Below are positions 23,261 to 31,640 of a DNA stretch of 54,451 nt, in pieces. Source of the DNA: JAVBNH01 sp031551635 (GTDB lineage Bacteria > Bacillota > Clostridia > Oscillospirales > Acutalibacteraceae). The stretch lies in contig JAVBNH010000023.1 of the NCBI GenBank assembly GCA_031551635.1, positions 1 to 54,451 on the forward strand, written 5' to 3'. Below the pieces are notes generated by a model. The model was not told the origin of the DNA and searched no databases. It saw only the letters and a program-made list of their open reading frames with translations. Within the stretch, counting starts at the first letter, position 1; every line of letters starts with the position of its first letter. The translations under genes and the position numbers were made by a program.

Positions 23261-24382
23261 TTAATAAGAATTAAGTATTGTTATTACAGATTCCAAGTCT
23301 TCTGCTTCTTTATATCCCCAAAGTGAATATTTGTTTGATGAAAATAGTGTTCCATCAGCATTAATTTTTATAATCCCTTGAGCAGGATTTACCGGTGAGT
23401 ATGGTGAATCAGCATATTCACATAAGAACATTAATTCTTTTTCATCTTTTTTTACATACCCGTCCATTTCATAAAGAGTTTTTTCAGGTTTATTTTTATA
23501 GTCTCCTAATTGCTTAATGGTAAGTATATCTCCGATTTTAATATTTCCTTTTATTGTTTCGGTGACTTTTATGGTTGAAAGCGTATATGGAGTGGTTTCT
23601 TTATCAGTTTTGTCGGGAGTAACATCAACCATAAGCTCTTTTACTTCTCCTGCGTTTATTATATCACCCACAATGATAACATCTGCAGCATTTTTTATAT
23701 CTACAGCATTTTTGTAATATTGAAAATCACTTTGTAAAAATTCATCAGGTTGTTTGCTTGTTACTATACTATATGATTTAAGTTTATCTATGACAGAATC
23801 AATTTTGTCTATTTCTTTAGTGGATTGAATCTCCTCTCCAGTTTCTTTATATCCCCAAAGTGAATATTTGTTTGATGAAAATAGTGTTCCATCAGCGTTA
23901 ATTTTTATAATCCCTTGAGCAGGATTTACCGGTGAATAAGGTGAATCAGTATATTCACATAAGAACATTAACTCTTTTTCATCTTTTTTTACATACCCGT
24001 CCATTTCATAAAGAGTTTTTTCAGGTTTATTTTTATAGTCTCCTAATTGCTTAATGGTAAGTATATCTCCGATTTTAATATTTCCTTTTATTATTTCGGT
24101 GACTTTTATGGTTGAAAGCGTATATGGAGTGGTTTCTTTATCAGTTTTGTCAGGCGTAACATCAACCATAAGCTCTTTTACTTCTCCTGCGTTTATTACA
24201 TCCCCCACTATGACAACATCGGCAGCTTTCATAATACTTGCTGCATCAGTATAGTGGGGGTAGTCTCCTATAAAAAATTGTATTGGCGGCAGCAAATTTT
24301 TTAATGTAATTAAAGTTGAAATAATTATAAAAAAGGTCATGAAAACAATCACTATTTTTATGCGAGATTTTTTCTTAATCAT
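23261..24382 (-). CDS. Membrane-anchored protein with a near-identical internal duplication
   Basis: 373 aa; start at ATG 24382 (MIKKKSR) because TTAGGAG lies 8 nt upstream. An N-terminal membrane anchor (VIVFMTFFIIISTLITL) is followed by two repeats of about 175 residues. Each has ADVxIVGDxINAGEVKEL, VTETIKGNIKIGDILTI, a GDYKNKPEKTLYEMDGYVKK stretch and SNKYSLWGYKE. The pattern of a strand-rich 'sensing' domain resembles unnamed Firmicutes cell-surface proteins. The DNA is AT-richer than nnr, as is the next gene, which suggests recent acquisition. Confidence 0.7.
   Translation of the reverse strand: MIKKKSRIKIVIVFMTFFIIISTLITLKNLLPPIQFFIGDYPHYTDAASIMKAADVVIVGDVINAGEVKELMVDVTPDKTDKETTPYTLSTIKVTEIIKGNIKIGDILTIKQLGDYKNKPEKTLYEMDGYVKKDEKELMFLCEYTDSPYSPVNPAQGIIKINADGTLFSSNKYSLWGYKETGEEIQSTKEIDKIDSVIDKLKSYSIVTSKQPDEFLQSDFQYYKNAVDIKNAADVIIVGDIINAGEVKELMVDVTPDKTDKETTPYTLSTIKVTETIKGNIKIGDILTIKQLGDYKNKPEKTLYEMDGYVKKDEKELMFLCEYADSPYSPVNPAQGIIKINADGTLFSSNKYSLWGYKEAEDLESVITILNSY
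23306..24192. repeat. 537-bp-period tandem duplication inside the surface-protein gene
   Basis: Segment 23306-23655 recurs at 23843-24192 with only scattered substitutions (for example AGCATTA versus AGCGTTA). The offset is 537 bp, exactly 179 codons, so frame is kept. Confidence 0.9.
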
Positions 24383-24440
24383 AATAACATCTCCTAAATA
24401 ATGCATATATTTTATTTTTATAGTATTCTAAATTAGTGCT

Positions 24441-25208
24441 TTACAATATAATTTTGTTGTATATGTATGCATAATTTACTCCAGCAATATCTGAGTTTGT
24501 TGGCCATGTTAAAAAATTTCTATTTCTGGAATAATTCATAATTGAATCATCACCCTCTGAAGGATTATCTCCCAAACAAAAAGCATGACCAAACTCATGC
24601 ACTAAAACACTTGTTCGATAGGTGTCTGATTTGTCAAATAATACACGTTCGTTTAATTCTATTTTAAATTTTCCTGCACGACCAGAAAAAAGATATTTTC
24701 TGTCTCGAGCTGTGTACATTCCATTCCATGTATCAGCGAATTCCCCAGACATAACATAATTTTCAGATTCTGTAACACTTGTAATATTCACTGGAGTAGA
24801 TGTATTGTTCCATATTGTAACAGAATCATCAAATATCGTATAATTCGATCGATTCTCTACTTCAACTGAAGGGTATATTAAGCCAAAACTTTTATGGATA
24901 TAAGCAATAATTCCAATAGGTTCCTCTAGCATAGCAGAAAAGCGTAGAATTTTTCTTGCATCATATGATGTTATACTACCATCGAAAGTAACATCAGCAC
25001 ACACTTTTTGTTCTTCAGTAAGTATAATCAGCTCAGAAGAAAATCTTAAAACCATTCTAGCATCAGACGCTGTGACTATACCGTTTTCGTTAACATCGCC
25101 CATAACAAAACTTCTTGCATTAGCAAGAATTATTGCTGAGGGTTGAATAACAATTATTATTATACAAAACAGAACATATACAAATTTTTTTACACTATTT
25201 TTTTTCAT
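24441..25208 (-). CDS. Secreted dockerin-bearing zinc metalloprotease (matrixin/snapalysin-like)
   Basis: 255 aa with a signal peptide (about 1-31). Residues 36-95 form a type I dockerin with two EF-hand-like repeats (GDVNENGIVTASDARMVLRF and ADVTFDGSITSYDARKILRF). The C-terminal half has the metzincin zinc site HEFGHAFCLGD (H204, E205, H208, third ligand D214) and a Met-turn at SIMNYS (M224). The usual glycine at position 8 of the motif is Cys211, and the third ligand is Asp as in snapalysins. A dockerin placed before the catalytic domain and attached to a protease is less common than on glycoside hydrolases. AT-rich like the previous gene. Confidence 0.8.
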   Translation of the reverse strand: MKKNSVKKFVYVLFCIIIIVIQPSAIILANARSFVMGDVNENGIVTASDARMVLRFSSELIILTEEQKVCADVTFDGSITSYDARKILRFSAMLEEPIGIIAYIHKSFGLIYPSVEVENRSNYTIFDDSVTIWNNTSTPVNITSVTESENYVMSGEFADTWNGMYTARDRKYLFSGRAGKFKIELNERVLFDKSDTYRTSVLVHEFGHAFCLGDNPSEGDDSIMNYSRNRNFLTWPTNSDIAGVNYAYIYNKIIL

Positions 25209-25311
25209 AATATTATCACCTTAAATAAAATATATTATTCTTAACTATTCGCTATTTATATTTTAACATATATTTATATATCATACAATAGGGTAAATAA
25301 AAATATTTTCA

Positions 25312-25340
25312 TTGACTTTAAGCGCTTTATCAGTTAAAAT
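25312..25340 (+). promoter_or_regulatory. Promoter of the mannosidase gene with AAGCGCTT-like operator
   Basis: TTGACT (25312-25317), 17 nt, TAAAAT (25335-25340). The spacer holds TTTAAGCGCTTTA (25317-25329), a LacI-family/cre-like palindrome, consistent with repression by a sugar-responsive regulator. Confidence 0.55.
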
Positions 25341-25387
25341 TTACCTGTTTAAAAAGCTAATAAATTCAGTTCAGTGAGGTAAAATTT

Positions 25388-28300
25388 ATGTTAAACGAAC
25401 AGCAGATAAACCGCATGCTCGGCAAGCTCGAGCGTTTCGAAAAACAGCTTGAGCCGCTTATTTTTGAAAAGGTCGCGTCAGTTGAATTTTCCGCCTTTCC
25501 CGTTCGGGAACAGCGCCATTCGATTCCCGATATTTCTAATTACGCACCTGTTCCGCTTGGTTGGCATTGGGGCGAGGAATGTTCATACTGCTGGTTCAAA
25601 AGCAGCTTTACGGTTCCCCTCGAGCTTGAGGGCAAGCCTCTTTTTATCCGCCCGCATATTGAGGGTTATGAAGCAATGCTGTGGGTAGACGGCAAGCCCT
25701 TCGGCACCTTTGCGACAAAAATTGTGTTCACAGGTCACGGAAATCACTATTGTGACCTCTTGAAATACGCGCCGAAGGCAGGCGAGGAAATCGCTATTGA
25801 CCTCGAATATTATTCCGGTCACTACTGCTACGGCTGCAGCCCCTTTGACAATGACCCCCAGCCGAGCTTTAACTATTTGTATAACGGCGCGGATATTTGT
25901 GTCAAGAATTATGAGATTCAAGAATATTACTTTGACCTTGTCACAATAAATCAGCTCGCGAAAGTCCTGCCTAAGGACAGCTTCAGGCGCGGCGACGTTA
26001 TTAATTGCCTTTATGAAATTCACAAGAACGTTTATTATTCCCTTGAGGATACCGATTTTGAGACCTTCATTGAGGCTTTACGCTCTGTAAAGCCGCTTAT
26101 GAAGGAGATTCTGAGCGTTAAGACAAGCGCGTCCGCTCCTTTCGCCGCTCTGACCGGTCACTCGCACATGGACACTGCCTGGCTCTGGCATGTTGATGAA
26201 ACAGTCAAAAAATGCGCGAGAACCTATGCCAATCAGCTCGCGCTTATGGAGCAATACCCCGAATATCGCTTCATTCAAAGCTCCGCCTGCCACAGTGATT
26301 TTCTTCTCGAGCATTATCCCTCACTTTTTGAAGAAATAAAGCAAAAGGTCGCCGAGGGCAGATATGAGCCGAACGGCGCGGTGTGGGTCGAATGCGATTG
26401 CAATATCACCGGCGGCGAGGCTATGATAAGACAGTTCCTCTGGGGTCAGCGCTTCACACGCAAGCACTTTAACTACACCTCAAATTGCTTCTGGCTGCCC
26501 GACACCTTCGGCTATTCCGCGGCAATTCCGCAAATAATGAAGGGCTGCGCGGTGGATTATTTCCTGACGACAAAAATCGGCTGGAACGACACAAATAAAT
26601 TCCCCTACGACACTTTCTACTGGCAGGGACTGGACGGCACAAAGGTTTTTTCGCACTTCAACACAACCCACCACTACCCCGATGCGGCGACTATCCGCAA
26701 CCGTATGTATGACGAGAACAGCGGTCTCAAGCAAAAGAGCGTCACCGACAAGCGTTACCTGACTTATGGCTTCGGCGACGGCGGCGGCGGACCTCAGTTT
26801 GAGATGGTTGAGCTTGCAAGACGGTGCGAGGACCTTGACGGCGTGGCGAAATCGAAGCATGTGGCAGTCGCGGACTTCATGAGGGAGCTTGAGGCTGAAG
26901 CTGTCGAACCGAACACCTACAGGGGCGAGCTGTATCTCGAGCTGCACAGGGGGACTCTGACGAATCAGCACACTATAAAGAGAAATAACCGAAAAGCCGA
27001 GCTTGCCCTGCGCGACCTCGAGTTTTTCACGGTAAATGAAGCCCTCAGGAAGGGTGTTGCCGCCGACAGCAAGGACATTTCACCGCTTTATAAAACCTTG
27101 CTGCTCAATCAGTTCCACGACATTCTGCCCGGCACCTGCATAAACCGCGCTCATGTTGAGAGCCGCGCCCAGACGACAGCGCTCATTAACACCGCGAGGG
27201 ATATGATTTACTCAATGACCGTCAGCGGCGACAGCACAAAAATTACGCTGATAAACACCCTTTCCTTTGAGAGAAACGACGCTGTATTCATTGATTACAA
27301 AGACGGCTATATAGTTGACGGCGGCTACGCCCAGCAGCTTTACACCGACCTTGAGGGCAACAAAAAGCTCATTATCGCGGGCGTAAAAATTCCAGCCTTC
27401 GGCAGCATCACGCTTTCACTCCTCAAGGGTGACATTGATAAAACAAGTGCGTTTAAAAGCTCCGGTAAAAAGCTTGACACGCCATTTGCAAGCGTTGTTT
27501 TCGACGATATGGGCAGAATCGAATCCTTTATTGATACCGCGGCAAACCGTGAGCTAAAGGGCGAGGGCTACAGCCTGAACGCTCTGCTTGTCGCTGAGGA
27601 TGTGCCGACCGCATGGGACAACTGGGATGTTGACGCTGATTTTGAATGCAAATTCCGCGACTGCTCATCACTTTTATCAAGAGAAGTCGTCTCAGACGGC
27701 GCGGCGGCTTATATTGTTCGCTCACAATATCAAATTACGAAAAAATCCACAATCACTCAGGATATGATTTTCTTCTCAGACAGCGCGGAGGTGCGCTTTG
27801 ACACCTGCATGGACTGGAACGACGACCACCGCTTCCTCAAGGCAGCCTTCGACACCTCTGTTTTCGAGGACAGTGCGCGTCAGGAAATCCAGTTTGGCTA
27901 TGTCAAACGCCCGACAACCCGCAACAACTCTTTGGAGCAGGCAAAATTCGAGGTTGTCAACCACAAATACACCGACCTCAGTGAAACCCGCTACGGCATA
28001 GCGATTCTCAATGATTGTAAATACGGCATAACCCTTGACGGCGGCAAAATGAGGCTATCCCTGCACAAGGGCGGCTGCCGTCCCGACCATTTCGGCGACA
28101 AGGACGGACTTCACCGCTGTGTCTACTCCTTCCTGCCGCATAACAACGGCTTCTCGGCGCGCAGTGTTATCGAGCCTGCTTACATGCTCAATGTTCCTGC
28201 GATAACGGCTGCAGGTGAGTATAAAAGTACCGCTTTGCTCACAATAGACGCGGCAAGCATTATCGTGGAATGCGTCAAGCCCTGCGAGGACAGCGAAAAG

Positions 28301-28492
28301 GCTTTCATCGCAAGGCTTTATGAAGCTGAGGGGACATATACAAACACCAGCGTTTCACTCTTTGAGGGTGCTAAATCCGCCGAAATAACGAATATGCTCG
28401 AGGAAACACAGGAGGAACTCACGCTGAACGGCGGATGCCTGAGCCTTACCTTCCGTCCGTTTGAGATTAAAACATTAAAAATTGCTTATTGA
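25388..28492 (+). CDS. Alpha-mannosidase, glycoside hydrolase family 38
   Basis: 1034 aa, full length for bacterial GH38, no signal peptide. The catalytic domain begins about residue 250: GHSHMDTAWLWHVDET carries the first zinc ligands (His, Asp), WLPDTFGYSAAIPQI has the nucleophile Asp, and the third metal-site histidine is expected in the LLNQFHDILPGT motif. The N-terminal 250 residues form the jelly-roll-like region (GWHWGEECSYCWF) of the clostridial ManB-type enzymes; the C-terminal 450 residues are beta-sandwich. Predicted to cleave alpha-mannosides from imported N-glycan-type oligosaccharides. GTGAGGT precedes the ATG. Confidence 0.95.
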   Translation: MLNEQQINRMLGKLERFEKQLEPLIFEKVASVEFSAFPVREQRHSIPDISNYAPVPLGWHWGEECSYCWFKSSFTVPLELEGKPLFIRPHIEGYEAMLWVDGKPFGTFATKIVFTGHGNHYCDLLKYAPKAGEEIAIDLEYYSGHYCYGCSPFDNDPQPSFNYLYNGADICVKNYEIQEYYFDLVTINQLAKVLPKDSFRRGDVINCLYEIHKNVYYSLEDTDFETFIEALRSVKPLMKEILSVKTSASAPFAALTGHSHMDTAWLWHVDETVKKCARTYANQLALMEQYPEYRFIQSSACHSDFLLEHYPSLFEEIKQKVAEGRYEPNGAVWVECDCNITGGEAMIRQFLWGQRFTRKHFNYTSNCFWLPDTFGYSAAIPQIMKGCAVDYFLTTKIGWNDTNKFPYDTFYWQGLDGTKVFSHFNTTHHYPDAATIRNRMYDENSGLKQKSVTDKRYLTYGFGDGGGGPQFEMVELARRCEDLDGVAKSKHVAVADFMRELEAEAVEPNTYRGELYLELHRGTLTNQHTIKRNNRKAELALRDLEFFTVNEALRKGVAADSKDISPLYKTLLLNQFHDILPGTCINRAHVESRAQTTALINTARDMIYSMTVSGDSTKITLINTLSFERNDAVFIDYKDGYIVDGGYAQQLYTDLEGNKKLIIAGVKIPAFGSITLSLLKGDIDKTSAFKSSGKKLDTPFASVVFDDMGRIESFIDTAANRELKGEGYSLNALLVAEDVPTAWDNWDVDADFECKFRDCSSLLSREVVSDGAAAYIVRSQYQITKKSTITQDMIFFSDSAEVRFDTCMDWNDDHRFLKAAFDTSVFEDSARQEIQFGYVKRPTTRNNSLEQAKFEVVNHKYTDLSETRYGIAILNDCKYGITLDGGKMRLSLHKGGCRPDHFGDKDGLHRCVYSFLPHNNGFSARSVIEPAYMLNVPAITAAGEYKSTALLTIDAASIIVECVKPCEDSEKAFIARLYEAEGTYTNTSVSLFEGAKSAEITNMLEETQEELTLNGGCLSLTFRPFEIKTLKIAY

Positions 28493-28498
28493 TTACAC

Positions 28499-28527
28499 TT
28501 GACATGTCATTTTATATAAGTTATACT
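28499..28527 (+). promoter_or_regulatory. Promoter of the sugar transporter gene
   Basis: TTGACA (28499-28504), 17 nt, TATACT (28522-28527), about 45 nt before the start codon. The transporter can therefore be expressed separately from the mannosidase. Confidence 0.7.
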
Positions 28528-28571
28528 ATAAAAAGAGAGAAAAATTTGTAAAGGATTGCGGTGGTGATTTT

Positions 28572-30092
28572 TTGGCTGAAGAGAAGAATGTTTCGGTTGT
28601 ATATCAAGACCGGCGGTATATAAGCCGTAGAGAAACCTGGGGCTATATAATGTTCAACGCCTCAGGCGGTATTTTAATCAGCGACTATTTTGACAGGTAT
28701 AATCTGGATGTTTTAAAAATCGACTTGGGTTGGATGGCTCTAATCCGTTTTATTAACTTTATCTGGGATATTTCAAACGATACTTTTTCCGCGGCATTGG
28801 TTGATAAAACCCGTACCCGCTGGGGTAAATTCAAGCCCTACCTGTTGCTAACGGCTGTACCCGGCACGCTATTAGGTCTGCTTGACTGGGTTATACCTTT
28901 CATTTTTACCAGCGACCCGAAGGATTTCGGTAAGGCTGCAATGTATCTTGCGTTACGGGTAATCGGCGAAGCTATGGGTACCTTCAGAGGTATTGCCCAG
29001 ACAGGTTATTTGTCAACTATAACCCCTCACCCTGTTGACAGAACGAGACTTATGGTAATGTCAAATCTGTTCTCCGGCGTTTTCGGTACGGGAATTCCCA
29101 ATATTCTTATGGGATTGTTTATTGACCTGATAAACAAACAAAAGGTTCAGTGGTCGCTGAAGGGTACATATGCGTTTATGGGTATGTTTACAGGAACAAT
29201 AAGCGGCGCCATGCAATTCTATTACTTCCTTGTCTCACGAGAACGTGTACAGCAGAGCCTTAATACTCCTAGCCTAAAAGAGGGATTTAAGTCTATCGCT
29301 AACAACACTCCGTTGCTTGTCGCGACAATTTCGGACTGCTTAGGGTCATTTAAAATTTCGACAAGTAAAATGAACTACTATATCGATGTGCTTGGAAACG
29401 CCATGATAGTCAACTATGTCGGCATTCCGGGAGGCATTACCTCAACCGCCGGTATTGCCGCCGTCACCAGTCTTCGAAAAAGATTTTCGACACGTACCCT
29501 ATGGATTGCCGGAGGTATGGCAGGAGATTTCACAATGGCAGTGGTCTTTTTATACGGCATTATCGGAGGCACAGGGAAAAACGGCTTCTTCCGCAGTATG
29601 TGGAAAATGATTCCCGCTCTGACCATTCAGGAATTCGTCGCAAACGGCTTCCTTGGCATAAGGCGAATAATTCCGAATGAAATTTTTAATGAATGTCTCG
29701 ACTACTGCGAATGGAAAAACGGCTACCGTACAGAAGGCATGACACAGGTCGCGAGAGGTTTCGCAACTAAAATTCTGAATTCGATTATGGGCTCGGTTAA
29801 TCCGTGGCTGATGAAAAAATACGGTTATAACATCAGCGCCGGTTTTAACGAGCAGACCGACCGTACAAAATTTATGCTCTTTGCTTACTGCACAATTGTG
29901 CCGTTTGTAACAAGCCTTGTAGGTGTTATTCCGAAGTTTTTCTATCCCTTAAATGATGAAAAACGCCGCCAGATGTATGAGGAGCTTATTGCAAGACGTG
30001 AGAAGTCACAGCATGACCTCAACAAGCTTGGCGACAAGGATTATGAAGCCGAACAGTCAGCAAACGAATCAGTCAGTGATTATACAACATAA
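28572..30092 (+). CDS. MFS transporter of the GPH (glycoside-pentoside-hexuronide) family
   Basis: 506 aa with about 12 membrane helices; TTG start after GGTGGTGAT. The FINFIWDISNDTFSAALVDKTRTRWGKFKPYL loop (given here in two runs: FINFIWDISNDTF and ALVDKTRTRWGKFKPYL) is the defining GPH signature between helices 2 and 3, with cation-linked symport of glycosides expected. The cytoplasmic tail is unusually polar. Together with the upstream mannosidase it likely brings mannosides into the cell. Confidence 0.9.
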   Translation: MAEEKNVSVVYQDRRYISRRETWGYIMFNASGGILISDYFDRYNLDVLKIDLGWMALIRFINFIWDISNDTFSAALVDKTRTRWGKFKPYLLLTAVPGTLLGLLDWVIPFIFTSDPKDFGKAAMYLALRVIGEAMGTFRGIAQTGYLSTITPHPVDRTRLMVMSNLFSGVFGTGIPNILMGLFIDLINKQKVQWSLKGTYAFMGMFTGTISGAMQFYYFLVSRERVQQSLNTPSLKEGFKSIANNTPLLVATISDCLGSFKISTSKMNYYIDVLGNAMIVNYVGIPGGITSTAGIAAVTSLRKRFSTRTLWIAGGMAGDFTMAVVFLYGIIGGTGKNGFFRSMWKMIPALTIQEFVANGFLGIRRIIPNEIFNECLDYCEWKNGYRTEGMTQVARGFATKILNSIMGSVNPWLMKKYGYNISAGFNEQTDRTKFMLFAYCTIVPFVTSLVGVIPKFFYPLNDEKRRQMYEELIARREKSQHDLNKLGDKDYEAEQSANESVSDYTT

Positions 30093-30099
30093 AATCTAA

Positions 30100-30138
30100 A
30101 AAAATTCCGGCAGAAAAAAATCTGCCGGAATTTTTTTA
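30100..30138 (+). terminator. Bidirectional terminator between transporter and small protein genes
   Basis: ATTCCGGCAGA (30104-30114)/TCTGCCGGAAT (30121-30131) followed by T run; A-rich on the other side so it also works for the minus-strand gene ending at 30136. Confidence 0.85.
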
Positions 30139-30306
30139 ATTTTTATTTCCCTTTTGCCGAATGGGAACGGGGATGAATACCACTTTTTGGGGCGCGTCCC
30201 GAAGTCCCAGTTCATAGAATATCCTTGCGGTATCGCGTATATAATCAGGTGTATTATTAATATACTCATCGTACCATTCGACAAAATCTTTTTTCCGCTC
30301 GCTCAT
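30136..30306 (-). CDS. Small acidic/basic hypothetical protein (56 aa)
   Basis: ATG 30306 follows AAGGAGG with good spacing; the in-frame ATG at 30366 lacks this. The product (MSERKKDFVEWYDEY then TARIFYELGLRDAPQK) is a helical soluble peptide without recognised motif. Ends inside the bidirectional terminator. The 260 bp upstream (30307-30566) is AT-rich with no gene seen. Confidence 0.6.
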   Translation of the reverse strand: MSERKKDFVEWYDEYINNTPDYIRDTARIFYELGLRDAPQKVVFIPVPIRQKGNKN

Positions 30307-30566
30307 AGCGAAACCTCCTTTTGAAATCTTTTCGTAATAAATCGATAAAAGTGTAGCTGTAATCACATATTACACGATTATATTTAAAAAAAATGTCGAA
30401 CTATGAGCGTAAACTAAAAAAAGTCGTGAATTTTTTGTTAATTCCTTCATTTTTGATGAAAATTAAGCATAAAATCATTAAAAATACACTTTCGGCATCA
30501 CTCAACCACTAGCAACATCTAAAAAACCACCATTTTAAATTCGAAATCAAGCAACTAATTACCGGA

Positions 30567-31640
30567 TTAATAAGCTCCCAGTTCAAGTGAACGGTCGACA
30601 AAATAACGGTATGTGTCGTAATTTACGGTATCGGGGATAGAGTGGTCGGAATGCAGGCAGTAGTTGAAACCCTCTTTGACTATGGGAATTTTACTTTGCA
30701 GCTCTTTTTCGACGACTGAAAGGTCATTCGAGTACAGCGTTCGCACATCAATTCCGCCGATGAAGGAAATTTTGTCGCTGTAGAGCCTGTGCAGCTTCAA
30801 TAAATCCATGCCCGCCTTTACCTCTATGACCTGCAGGCAGTCAATCCCCGCCTCAATCATTCCCGGCAGCAAAGGCTCAACATAGCCGCAGGAATGCATG
30901 ATTACCGGAAGCCCCAGGCTTTTCGCGTAGTCAATTGTGAACTTGTGCGCGGGCTTTATAATCCGGTCATACATCTCCGGCGACATAAACGGACTCAGCT
31001 TATAGCCCATATCCTCATAAAACCATATGCCGTCCGGCTTGCCTTCTTTTTCAAAGAGTTTTTTTTGCAGTTCTACAGTAAGCGCGGCATAAGTCTCAGC
31101 CATATCCACGACCCATTCCGGTTCGAGAACCATGCCCATCAGCATATTTTCATGACCGCAAACAGGGTGCATCAACTCAAAAACATTGACGCCCGACCAG
31201 ACGAAAAACCGACCCTTTTCCTCTGCATCCATTTTCGCGAATCTATAAGCCGCAAAGTTGATTCTTGATTCGTCAGGGGTCAGCAGAGGTTTGATTTTTT
31301 CCTCCCAGTCGCGGCGCTCGGCGACTGAAAAGCCGACATGCTCGGGGGTTGTGTCGTGAAATTTATGGCGGCGGAGCTTCGCGCCGTTGCCGTCAAGATA
31401 TGTCCGTGTGTGTTCGTCCTCGGCAATCAATTCATTTTTAAAATTCAAATCGGCGACTAGATTGAACGCCCAGCTCTCCTCTATATCGAGACCGAAATGG
31501 TCAGAAAAGCTCTCGTCGTCGGGAATATGCCCCTCGTCCTGCCACTTTCTGTGCGTATCACCCCAATAATGCTCATAAAGCCCTATGCGGTCAGCCTTCT
31601 CATGCCTGAGTATCTTATCTATTCGTTCTTTACCGTTCAT
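30567..31640 (-). CDS. UroD-like methyltransferase-family protein
   Basis: 357 aa, standard length for UroD-fold methyltransferases. Typical segments: MNGKERIDKILRHEKADRIG, GIWFYEDMGYKLSPFMSPE (in the barrel), HSCGYVEPLLPGMIEAG with a conserved His-Cys, and SFIGGIDVRTL. The His/Cys pair is used as zinc site in methyltransferase members (MtbA/CmuA-like). No haem-biosynthesis context. It overlaps the upstream sialidase-fold gene by 4 bp (31637-31640), implying a shared pathway, probably glycan or glycoside degradation. Confidence 0.82.
   Translation of the reverse strand: MNGKERIDKILRHEKADRIGLYEHYWGDTHRKWQDEGHIPDDESFSDHFGLDIEESWAFNLVADLNFKNELIAEDEHTRTYLDGNGAKLRRHKFHDTTPEHVGFSVAERRDWEEKIKPLLTPDESRINFAAYRFAKMDAEEKGRFFVWSGVNVFELMHPVCGHENMLMGMVLEPEWVVDMAETYAALTVELQKKLFEKEGKPDGIWFYEDMGYKLSPFMSPEMYDRIIKPAHKFTIDYAKSLGLPVIMHSCGYVEPLLPGMIEAGIDCLQVIEVKAGMDLLKLHRLYSDKISFIGGIDVRTLYSNDLSVVEKELQSKIPIVKEGFNYCLHSDHSIPDTVNYDTYRYFVDRSLELGAY

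Noticed and set aside
25583..26023. Long antisense frame within the GH38 gene
   Set aside because: Mirror of the GC-rich third-position pattern of a clearly coding gene; no ribosome site and low-complexity composition.
30480..30566. Possible further heptad array 3' of the UroD-like gene
   Set aside because: Units do not line up at 7 nt over more than two copies.
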